Below are positions 1 through 5,241 of a DNA stretch of 5,500 bases, piece by piece. Within the stretch, counting starts at the first letter, position 1. Every line of letters begins with the position of its first letter. Below the pieces are notes generated by a model. That model was not told the DNA's origin. It did not search any database and was given only the letters and a program-made list of their open reading frames with translations. Made by a program: the position numbers and the translations under genes. The DNA lies in the NCBI GenBank assembly GCA_015485035.1, contig WFUI01000052.1, positions 1-5,500 on the forward strand, given 5' to 3'. Source of the stretch: Mariprofundus sp. GTDB lineage: Bacteria > Pseudomonadota > Zetaproteobacteria > Mariprofundales > Mariprofundaceae.

Positions 1-2331
1 AATGTGACGTGGGGTGCAGCTGATCCATCATCATTATACCATGGTAATGGTAGCCCTGCCGTTGCTGTGTCGCTATTGCGTTCGGAGAAGGGGTTTACCA
101 AGCCGGTCATTGATGCGGTGGATGCGAATCTGACCAAAGTGCAGGCACAGTTTCCCAACCTGGATATCCGTATTGCCGATACGCAGGGGCGAATTATCGG
201 GCTGACGGTCGATAATATGCTCGATTCATTGCGTGATGCGGTGATTATGACGCTGATTGTAATCCTGCTGTTTCTTGGCAATTCGCGGGCAGCACTGGTG
301 GTGGCAATATCGCTGCCGCTGTCGTACCTGTTGACCTTCGCTATTTTATGGTGGATCGGTTTTGAGTTCGATATGGTGACCTTATCGGCCATTATTATCG
401 CAGTCGGCCTGCTGGCCGATGATGTGGTGGTGGTGATGGAAAATATCGAGCGCCGTATGCGTGAGATGGGGGAGGCGGGTAAAACCGCTGCTGTGCGCGG
501 ACTCGATGAAATCCTGATGGCGGATACTTCGGGCACGGTCAGTACGATTCTGGTGCTCTTACCCATTATGTTTATTGGCGGTTATGTTCAGACGGTATTG
601 CGTCCGTTAACGGTGACGCTTGCAGTCGCCCTGTTTGCCTCATTGGTGGTGTCGGTTACCATGATTCCGCTGTTTGCGCCAAAGATGATCAAGCCGGGCG
701 CTCGTGATCCCCTGGCATGGTTACTGGATCCATTTACCCGTTATGTGATGGAGCCTGTGAAACAGGGCTACGTGCGTCTGGTTGACTGGGGCATGGATCA
801 CCGTTTGTTTGTTCTTATTCTGTTTCTGGCACTGTTTGTGGCCTCGGCTTCTCAATTGCGCTTTCAGGGGCGTGAATTGATGCCGTTGATGGATACAGGT
901 ATTTCGCAGATTCGTTTTGAGGCGGCGCCGGATACTGCTGATCAACGTATGGAGCAGCTGTTGACGCAAGTCGAAACAGCGATCAAAGCTGAACTGTCTC
1001 CAGGCTGGCTGATATCCATGTCCAGTGTGGTTGGAGCGGAGCCAGGTGTGAAATCATTCGGTGCAGCTCGTTTGCTGCAACAGGGTGAAATTACCCTGAA
1101 TATTGTAGATCGCTTTCACCGTGATCGCACACTCAATGATATTAACCATGCCATTCAGCAACGTTTGCACCGTATTCCGGGGCTGATTTCTGCCAATGTG
1201 TCTGCTTTTGGTTCCACGCCGCTTTCATCCATTCGGGCAAATATTGATGTGATGATCAAGGGGCCGGATCCTATTGTGCTCAGCAAGCTGGCAGATGAGG
1301 TAATGCAACGCCTGCGGCCGGTACATGGGCTGACCGGTATTGAGCGGACATGGCAGCAACGTTCACAACGTATTGCTTTAAATGTTGATTCTGCCAAAGC
1401 TCGTTTGTATGGGTTGACTGCAGCAGACATAGCCGCTCAGGTAGCTATTGCTGTAGGTGGAGCACCGGCAGGTTCTCTGCGTGTGCCGGGAGAAAATGCA
1501 ATTCCAGTCTGGGTTCGGCTGCAAAAAGACCAGCGGGCTGATCTGGAAAGCATTCGAGCAATCAATATCCAGGCAAAAAACGGGCATTTGTTGCCCCTGG
1601 CCTCACTGGCTGAACCCAAGATGATCACTGCACCAACGGCACAGACTCATCAGTATCTGGAGCCGACGATTGATGTGCTGGGCTGGCGGCAGAATGTTGC
1701 CATTACAGCCTTGCACGATGATGTAATGGCTGCCATCGCTGATATCGAGCTGCCGCATGGTTATAGCATGCATGATGAAGGTGAGAACAAGCAATTGGCT
1801 GAATCGGCACAACGATTGTTCAAGGCTATCGCGCTGGGGATGGTATTGCTTTACTTGATGCTGGTGGTGACTTTTCGTTCCTTCCTCGACCCGATTTCCA
1901 TTATGGCCTGTTTGCCTCTGGCAGTGATCGGGGCTGCATTCGGTATTATTCTTGGCGGAAAATTTCTCTCTATGCCGGGGCAGATGGGCTTGATCCTGTT
2001 GATGGGGATTGTGGTTAATAATGGTATTCTTCTGGTGGACTTTGCCAAGCAGGCATTGCGTGAAGGTCAGCCACTGCGCAAGGCTGTTCTGGACTCCGTG
2101 GCCAAACGTACACGTCCCATCTTGATGACGGCTACGGCCTCGGCAGTGGGGATGATTCCACTGGCGATGGAGTGGGCTGTCGGCATCGAACGATTGTCGC
2201 CACTGGCATTTGTGGCCATTGGTGGCTTGATTGCCGGCACATTCCTGACGTTGCTGGCTGTGCCTGTGCTGTTTTTCTCAATTGAAAACTTTCGTAGTAA
2301 CAACCCGTTCACACGGGCCAGAGACAAGTAG
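1..2331 (+). CDS. RND-family efflux permease, AcrB/HAE1-like, N-terminus missing (partial)
   Basis: This is an inner-membrane proton-driven pump subunit that would work with a periplasmic adaptor and an outer-membrane channel to expel drugs or other small molecules. The frame is open from base 1, so the true start is upstream. Numbering residues from codon 4-6, TM2-TM6 fall at about 75-226, with the TM4 pair D139-D140 in GLLADDVVVVMENIERR matching AcrB D407/D408. A second periplasmic porter region spans about 290-600, and TM8-TM12 about 606-760. K682 (VDFAK) and R704 (RTRPILMT) match AcrB K940 and R971, so the proton relay looks complete. By alignment to AcrB, about 270 residues are missing, giving a normal full length near 1,040. 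The double Asp in TM4 argues against a CzcA-type metal pump. The substrate cannot be read from the sequence. The adaptor gene, if linked, would lie upstream. The cytochrome gene follows after 16 nt. Confidence 0.95.
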   Translation, partial: NVTWGAADPSSLYHGNGSPAVAVSLLRSEKGFTKPVIDAVDANLTKVQAQFPNLDIRIADTQGRIIGLTVDNMLDSLRDAVIMTLIVILLFLGNSRAALVVAISLPLSYLLTFAILWWIGFEFDMVTLSAIIIAVGLLADDVVVVMENIERRMREMGEAGKTAAVRGLDEILMADTSGTVSTILVLLPIMFIGGYVQTVLRPLTVTLAVALFASLVVSVTMIPLFAPKMIKPGARDPLAWLLDPFTRYVMEPVKQGYVRLVDWGMDHRLFVLILFLALFVASASQLRFQGRELMPLMDTGISQIRFEAAPDTADQRMEQLLTQVETAIKAELSPGWLISMSSVVGAEPGVKSFGAARLLQQGEITLNIVDRFHRDRTLNDINHAIQQRLHRIPGLISANVSAFGSTPLSSIRANIDVMIKGPDPIVLSKLADEVMQRLRPVHGLTGIERTWQQRSQRIALNVDSAKARLYGLTAADIAAQVAIAVGGAPAGSLRVPGENAIPVWVRLQKDQRADLESIRAINIQAKNGHLLPLASLAEPKMITAPTAQTHQYLEPTIDVLGWRQNVAITALHDDVMAAIADIELPHGYSMHDEGENKQLAESAQRLFKAIALGMVLLYLMLVVTFRSFLDPISIMACLPLAVIGAAFGIILGGKFLSMPGQMGLILLMGIVVNNGILLVDFAKQALREGQPLRKAVLDSVAKRTRPILMTATASAVGMIPLAMEWAVGIERLSPLAFVAIGGLIAGTFLTLLAVPVLFFSIENFRSNNPFTRARDK

Positions 2332-2335
2332 TGAT

Positions 2336-2341
2336 AAGGAG
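2336..2341 (+). promoter_or_regulatory. Ribosome binding site AAGGAG of the cytochrome gene
   Basis: AAGGAG ends directly against an ATG at 2342 and lies 6 nt before the in-frame ATG at 2348. Only the latter has workable spacing, and it places MKK at the front of a signal peptide. This decides the start in favour of 2348 over 2282 and 2342. Confidence 0.8.
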
Positions 2342-2347
2342 ATGAAT

Positions 2348-2806
2348 ATGAAAAAGACAATCTTGCTGGTGACCATGAGCATCGCATGGGCCGGTAGCGC
2401 CAGTGCAGCTGACAGCGCCTTTGCCACAGCAGGTGCTGCACAGTCAGTAACTGCTGAGGCAGGTACATTGAAGGCTGTCATGCAGCAGCTTGGGCGTGAT
2501 TATGCGGCACTGAATCAGGCGGTGTTGATGGAAGATTTCGAGGCCGCTGCGAATGCTGCCCTGCACATTGCCAAGCACGATCAACCATCTCTGGGCCAGA
2601 AGGTGAAGATCATGGCCGGATTGCGCTCTGAGATGTCTGCCTTTAAACAGGCTGATGGCAAGGTACATAGCCTGGCGGTAGACATTAAACAGGCTGCCGA
2701 AGCCAACGATATGCCGCTGCTGATTCAGCGTCAGTCTGCCATGCTCAGCGCCTGTATGGCCTGCCACACAGGCTACCGCAGTAAAATAAAAAATATTCTT
2801 AACTGA
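2348..2806 (+). CDS. Exported class II (cytochrome c'/c556-like) cytochrome c
   Basis: The 152-residue product is a predicted periplasmic haem protein. Residues 1-20 form a Sec signal peptide (MKK, hydrophobic core, SASA cleavage before ADSA). The mature part of about 132 residues reads as a four-helix bundle with the haem site at the C-terminal end: CMACH at residues 136-140, followed by TGYR. This matches the family pattern CxxCHxxYR, with H140 as the proximal haem ligand. The first helix carries LKAVMQQLGRDY; M45 sits where c556-type members place a sixth ligand, so the haem may be six-coordinate, though this is inference. The usual Trp-containing segment of classical cytochrome c' is not evident. 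Known family roles include electron transfer and NO or CO binding. The gene follows the RND permease by 16 nt and precedes the DUF2892 gene by 30 nt, consistent with one transcript. An upstream in-frame ATG at 2282 lies inside the permease gene and is rejected. Confidence 0.85.
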   Translation: MKKTILLVTMSIAWAGSASAADSAFATAGAAQSVTAEAGTLKAVMQQLGRDYAALNQAVLMEDFEAAANAALHIAKHDQPSLGQKVKIMAGLRSEMSAFKQADGKVHSLAVDIKQAAEANDMPLLIQRQSAMLSACMACHTGYRSKIKNILN

Positions 2807-2807
2807 T

Positions 2808-2821
2808 CTGATTTACATCAA
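2808..2821. promoter_or_regulatory. Possible FNR/DNR-type operator CTGAT-TTAC-ATCAA
   Basis: The 14-bp site matches the FNR/CRP-family consensus TTGAT-N4-ATCAA at 9 of 10 defined bases. It starts 1 nt after the cytochrome stop codon and ends 15 nt before the DUF2892 ATG. That position is too close for ordinary activation of the next gene, because a site centred at -41.5 would put the transcript start inside that gene. It could repress, act on an internal promoter, or be chance. Confidence 0.35.
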
Positions 2822-2823
2822 CG

Positions 2824-2830
2824 AGAGGAG
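2824..2830 (+). promoter_or_regulatory. Ribosome binding site AGAGGAG of the DUF2892 gene
   Basis: AGAGGAG lies 6 nt before ATG 2837. The near-ideal match and spacing support independent translation of this small gene. Confidence 0.75.
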
Positions 2831-2836
2831 ATAACA

Positions 2837-3070
2837 ATGACTACAGAACGCGTGATTCGAATTATTGCAGGAACAATGATTATGCTTTCAATCTATCTGT
2901 ATGCGGGGCAGAGCGGCACGGCACTGAATACGCCATCATGGTTGTGGCTGACCCTGTTTGTCGGGGCAAACCTGTTTCAATCGGGCTTTACCCGCTGGTG
3001 CCTGATGGAGAAGATCCTGATCAAACTGGGCGTGAAGCCCGGTGGTGCATGTGGAACATGCCATGACTGA
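2837..3070 (+). CDS. DUF2892 (YgaP-like) two-helix membrane protein with C-terminal CGTCHD
   Basis: The 77-residue inner-membrane protein opens with TTERVIRIIAG, typical of the DUF2892 / YgaP-type transmembrane domain. Two hydrophobic helices lie at about 8-24 and 35-50. They are followed by FTRWCLMEKILIKLGVKPGG, the family's usual post-helix segment, in which the common Cys-Pro is here C55-Leu56. The tail ACGTCHD holds C72, C75 and H76, formally a CXXCH motif. Positive residues flank both ends (R5, R8; R53, K59, K63, K67), so the positive-inside rule puts both termini in the cytoplasm, where c-type haem is not attached. The cysteines are more likely thiol, persulfide or metal-binding groups. 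In YgaP this domain is fused to a rhodanese, and a rhodanese gene starts at 5242 in this window. The biochemical role of stand-alone members is not established. Confidence 0.8.
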   Translation: MTTERVIRIIAGTMIMLSIYLYAGQSGTALNTPSWLWLTLFVGANLFQSGFTRWCLMEKILIKLGVKPGGACGTCHD

Positions 3071-3112
3071 ACTGCGCCCTGATTATTCTGTATCGTTCGC
3101 CGGGACTGTTCG

Positions 3113-3529
3113 ATGAAACGCAAGGTATTGAGTTATCACCGTGGTGAGCATCATGCTGTATGGGTGGCAACACTCGATTGCTTTCACAGTCTGGATATTG
3201 AACAGGCACAGCCTTCCTGCATTGAAATGATGTGTAGCAAGTGCGCTGCATTGCAGTTTCCGGAAGGCTTGACGGAATCAGGGCGTACCGCTGAATTTAC
3301 TGCGGCGACAGTACCGGCCGGATTGCTCAAAAATCACACCACCAAAGCGGGCACCTGGGGGCAGCTGCATGTATTGGATGGGTGCGTGAGCTATCATCCG
3401 GATGGATCTTCAGCACGGGATATTCAAGCCGGTGAGCATGCCAATATTCCACCAGCGCTGCCACACAGTATTCGCCCTGATGATATGGCACGCTTTTATG
3501 TGGCTTTTTATACACGCCCCGCTGGTTAA
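3113..3529 (+). CDS. DUF1971 (TehB/YeaR-like) cupin with short N-terminal Cys/His domain resembling DUF3565
   Basis: The 138-residue product lacks a signal peptide and is probably cytoplasmic. Residues about 57-136 fit the DUF1971 / TehB-YeaR-like cupin: RTAEFTAATVPAGLL, then NHTTKAGTWGQLHVLDG (H75, W82), then IPPALPHSI (H118) and FYVAFYTR at the end. Residues 1-50 resemble a zinc-ribbon-like DUF3565 domain: VLSYHR, WVATLDCFH (C23, H25) and CSKC (C41, C44). The His-rich middle between the two metal-ligand pairs is much shorter than usual, so that assignment is tentative. E. coli YeaR belongs to a nitrate/NO-responsive operon and TehB is linked to tellurite resistance, but the cupin's own function is unknown. 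ATG 3113 is the first possible start after an in-frame stop at 3080-3082, although no good ribosome site precedes it. The gene is 42 nt after DUF2892, so it may be translated less well or depend on coupling. Confidence 0.78.
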   Translation: MKRKVLSYHRGEHHAVWVATLDCFHSLDIEQAQPSCIEMMCSKCAALQFPEGLTESGRTAEFTAATVPAGLLKNHTTKAGTWGQLHVLDGCVSYHPDGSSARDIQAGEHANIPPALPHSIRPDDMARFYVAFYTRPAG

Positions 3530-3578
3530 GCCGCTTACCTCGCTGCCACTCCGGCATAGAGATGAAGAGGAGTAACAG

Positions 3579-3629
3579 ATGAAGGGTGATGTGCAAAGCA
3601 GATACATTGTGATCACTGCATCCTTTTAA
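3579..3629 (+). CDS. Possible 16-residue mini-ORF (leader peptide or gene stump)
   Basis: AAGAGGAG at 3565-3572 lies 6 nt before ATG 3579, a better ribosome site than that of the preceding cupin gene. The reading frame gives MKGDVQSRYIVITASF and then stops at TAA 3627-3629. The peptide has no signal-peptide, toxin or metal-binding character and no run of a single amino acid typical of attenuators. The start could be the surviving front of a gene that has otherwise decayed, a short leader peptide, or a chance ORF. Only the ribosome site supports it. Confidence 0.25.
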   Translation: MKGDVQSRYIVITASF

Positions 3630-3789
3630 GGCTTTGTTCGTCTACATATATAGCTGCTATTACAGATGCCATTTGTAGCCATGAAGCGATTATATGATGA
3701 ATGTTCAGGCACAAGGCACTGTATGCTTGCGGTGATAGAAAAGCAGCATTTGTTCAGCTTACAGAGCGAATGTTGCGTTAGTAAATAAA

Positions 3790-3795
3790 AAGGAG
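3790..3795 (+). promoter_or_regulatory. Ribosome binding site AAGGAG of the DUF992 gene
   Basis: AAGGAG is followed by three possible in-frame starts: GTG 3800 (4 nt away), ATG 3803 (7 nt) and ATG 3812 (16 nt). ATG 3803 has the best codon and spacing. An ATG at 3796 is out of frame and too close. Confidence 0.75.
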
Positions 3796-3802
3796 ATGAG
3801 TG

Positions 3803-4309
3803 ATGGTAAGGATGAGAAATAGCGTAAACTATGTATTGGGTGGTGCGTTACTCGCAACAGTAGCCATGGTGCCGATGCAGGCATTGGCAGAAACACCAGC
3901 AGGCGGCCGTATTGGCGCTTTGACGTGCAAAACAGTGCCCGATTCCGGAGTCAGCTTGATCATTCATTCTACAGAAAATGTCACGTGTGAATTTAAATCC
4001 ACATCCGGTGGTGTTGAACACTATAAAGGCGAAACTGGCGTAGGCCTGGGTTTTGATATCTCATATGATCGAAACACCACAATGGTTTACGCTGTGATGT
4101 CTGCTGACTACAAAGCTGGGGATCATCAGTTGGCAGGTAAATACTTTGGTGCTGGTGGTTCAGCAACAGCGGGCGTTGGTGTTGGCGCACAGGCATTGAT
4201 TGGCGGCGGCAAAAAGAACATCTCATTGCAGCCTGTCGCCGTGTCCAGCAGTGAAGGTGCTGGCCTCAGTGCTGGTATTACATACCTGTATCTGGAACCG
4301 GATAAATAG
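3803..4309 (+). CDS. Exported DUF992-family protein
   Basis: The 168-residue product begins with a Sec signal peptide: basic MVRMR, a hydrophobic stretch from about 10 to 24, and cleavage after QALA (residue 29) before ETPAGG. The mature protein of about 139 residues follows the DUF992 pattern closely. It starts with RIGALTCKT (C42), continues through SLIIHSTENVTCEFKS (C62), HYKGETGVGLGFDISYD and MVYAVMSA, then has a glycine-rich section AGKYFGAGGSATAGVGVGAQ with ALIGGGKK, and ends in SLQPVAV plus a final beta-like segment ITYLYLEP. C42 and C62 are the only cysteines and could form a disulfide in the periplasm. The family has no assigned biochemical function. The gene stands alone, with its own ribosome site and a strong terminator 20 nt after the stop. 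Confidence 0.82.
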   Translation: MVRMRNSVNYVLGGALLATVAMVPMQALAETPAGGRIGALTCKTVPDSGVSLIIHSTENVTCEFKSTSGGVEHYKGETGVGLGFDISYDRNTTMVYAVMSADYKAGDHQLAGKYFGAGGSATAGVGVGAQALIGGGKKNISLQPVAVSSSEGAGLSAGITYLYLEPDK

Positions 4310-4328
4310 CGACGTTTGTGCATACACG

Positions 4329-4362
4329 CGGCTGCACTCTGATCATGAGTGCAGCCGTTTTT
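4329..4362 (+). terminator. Strong intrinsic terminator after the DUF992 gene
   Basis: CGGCTGCACTC (4329-4339) pairs perfectly with GAGTGCAGCCG (4347-4357) around a 7-nt loop TGATCAT, followed by TTTTT at 4358-4362. The 11-bp GC-rich stem plus T-tract is a textbook rho-independent terminator, placed 20 nt after the DUF992 stop codon. Confidence 0.93.
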
Positions 4363-4386
4363 ACATGACAAGTGTAATGATATAAT
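4360..4386 (+). promoter_or_regulatory. Sigma-70 extended -10 promoter for the TauE/SafE gene
   Basis: A perfect -10 hexamer TATAAT at 4381-4386 is preceded by TG at 4378-4379, giving an extended -10 (TGATATAAT). TTTACA at 4360-4365 matches the -35 consensus at 5 of 6 positions but with a short 15-nt spacer; the extended -10 could compensate. Transcription would begin near 4393, leaving a leader of about 22 nt before GTG 4415. The -35 shares three bases with the T-tract of the preceding terminator. Confidence 0.75.
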
Positions 4387-4401
4387 CGCACTATCATCAT
4401 C

Positions 4402-4406
4402 GAGGG
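4402..4406 (+). promoter_or_regulatory. Ribosome binding site GAGGG of the TauE/SafE gene
   Basis: GAGGG lies 8 nt before GTG 4415. With the promoter at 4360-4386, it excludes the longer in-frame start GTG 4349, which lies inside the terminator stem and upstream of the predicted transcript start. Confidence 0.7.
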
Positions 4407-4414
4407 CTCACCGC

Positions 4415-5155
4415 GTGGACTTGCTGACCTACTTTATCCTGACACTGGTTTTCTCCACCTTGTTTGCCATGGGGGGTGTGGGGTCGGCCATTGCGCTGGT
4501 CAGTGTGTTTCCTATGGTTGGCATGGCCTCTGAAATGGCCAGAGCTGTGGGCTTGTTTATCAATATGACCAGCACGATCAGCGCCAGTATGATGAATATG
4601 CGGCGTGGGGAAATAACCCTGCGCTTTGCCTTGCCGTTAGTGCTTTCGATTCTGCTCAGTACTCCATTGGGGGCGTTTCTAAGTGCGGATGTGCCGGCAT
4701 ATGCATTGAAATGGATATTGATTGGATTTCTGTTGCTTAGCGCTGCCTTATTACTGCGTCCATCCAGGCTACAACGGTTCACCTTTGCGCGACTATGGGT
4801 GCTCTATATTATTTGTGGCAGCGTTGGGTTCATTTCCGGTATGTTGGGTGTCGGTGGCGGTAGCCTGATTATCCCGTTGCTGATTCTGTTTGGTTTTGAG
4901 CCGAAACAAGCGGCTTATACAGTCAGCTTCGTTATTCCTTTTTCATCGTTGGGTGGTTTCCTCACATATCTTCATTTTGTTGATATGCATTGGCAGCTAC
5001 TGGCTGTGGTTACTATTGCAGCATTTGTTGGCGGTATCATTGGCAATAACATGATGCATGAGACGTTATCTCAACAGCAGGTGAAAGTATTGGTAGCCTG
5101 CGTTTTAATCTTATTGGCTTTTAAGCTTGTTTTTATGCAATTGTTATTGTTTTAA
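4415..5155 (+). CDS. TauE/SafE (TSUP) family membrane permease, probable sulfite/organosulfonate exporter
   Basis: The 246-residue integral inner-membrane protein has about eight hydrophobic segments and is close to the usual TSUP length of about 250. The family's internal two-fold repeat is visible: FAMGGVGSAIALVSVFPMVG at residues 17-36 in the first half, and GMLGVGGGSLIIPLLILFG at 142-160 in the second. The latter is followed by FEPKQAAYTVSFVIPFSSLGG, the typical second-half signature. Family members export sulfite, sulfoacetate or related anions, or import other sulfur compounds; the substrate here is not determined by the sequence. Start is GTG at 4415, fixed by the ribosome site and promoter. 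The gene has its own promoter and is separated from the DUF992 gene by a terminator. The following rhodanese gene on the same strand supports a sulfur role. No terminator is evident after it, so the two may be cotranscribed. Confidence 0.88.
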   Translation: MDLLTYFILTLVFSTLFAMGGVGSAIALVSVFPMVGMASEMARAVGLFINMTSTISASMMNMRRGEITLRFALPLVLSILLSTPLGAFLSADVPAYALKWILIGFLLLSAALLLRPSRLQRFTFARLWVLYIICGSVGFISGMLGVGGGSLIIPLLILFGFEPKQAAYTVSFVIPFSSLGGFLTYLHFVDMHWQLLAVVTIAAFVGGIIGNNMMHETLSQQQVKVLVACVLILLAFKLVFMQLLLF

Positions 5156-5241
5156 AAATGATCGGTTGGTCGTTGAATGCATCGTTAGAGTGATTCAGGC
5201 GTCTTCATAGTCAACGAAAACAAACAAAAGTGAGGCTCGTG
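5156..5241. other. Spacer between TauE/SafE and rhodanese genes
   Basis: This 86-nt gap has no hairpin with a T-tract and no convincing promoter. Short inverted pairs exist (CGTTGA 5171-5176 with TCAACG 5211-5216; TGAAT 5174-5178 with ATTCA 5193-5197), but they are mutually exclusive and too short to name. GAGG at 5232-5235 is the likely ribosome site for the next gene, 6 nt before ATG 5242. Confidence 0.5.

Larger units (their letters stand above)
3530..3799. other. 270-nt intergenic region, no convincing gene
   Basis: This stretch separates the cupin gene from the DUF992 gene. I see no clear terminator for the upstream operon. A mini-ORF with a strong ribosome site sits at 3579-3629. The palindrome GTGATCAC is at 3609-3616, TGTTCAG occurs twice (3702-3708 and 3751-3757), and GGCAC is repeated within GGCACAAGGCAC. 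The best promoter-like element is TATGAT at 3693-3698, but no good -35 lies at proper spacing (TTTGTA at 3672-3677 leaves only 15 nt). The promoter for the DUF992 gene must lie here or upstream, but I cannot place it securely. Confidence 0.6.

Noticed and set aside
2282..2347. N-terminal extension of the cytochrome from ATG 2282
   Set aside because: It would overlap the permease gene by 50 nt, has no ribosome site and would bury the signal peptide behind 22 polar residues.
2067..2468. 133-codon reading frame on the - strand
   Set aside because: It lies opposite the end of the RND gene and the start of the cytochrome gene, both clearly coding. Its translation has no recognisable domain or ribosome site.
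3053..3067. c-type haem attachment at CGTCH of the DUF2892 protein
   Set aside because: Positive charges at both ends of the helix hairpin predict a cytoplasmic tail, where cytochrome c maturation does not act. It is kept as a finding about the cysteines, not as a cytochrome.
3525..3531. GTTAAGC, resembling an integron attC end (GTTRRRY), near a gene boundary
   Set aside because: No matching RYYYAAC partner or imperfect inverted repeat is present at attC distance, and the genes do not look like cassettes.
3609..3616. Palindrome GTGATCAC as an operator
   Set aside because: It is only 8 bp, does not extend, does not fit the CRP or FNR spacing, and no promoter is attached to it.
3681..3788. 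35-codon + strand ORF with four cysteines, ending just before the DUF992 ribosome site
   Set aside because: No ribosome site precedes ATG 3681, and the peptide resembles no family I know. It is probably chance in an AT-richer spacer.
4349..4414. N-terminal extension of the TauE/SafE permease from GTG 4349
   Set aside because: It lies inside the terminator stem and upstream of the predicted transcript start, and encodes a polar lead foreign to the family.
4429..4782. 117-codon reading frame on the - strand
   Set aside because: It is antisense to the TauE/SafE permease, whose membrane segments and family motifs are unmistakable. Hydrophobic genes commonly leave long open antisense frames.
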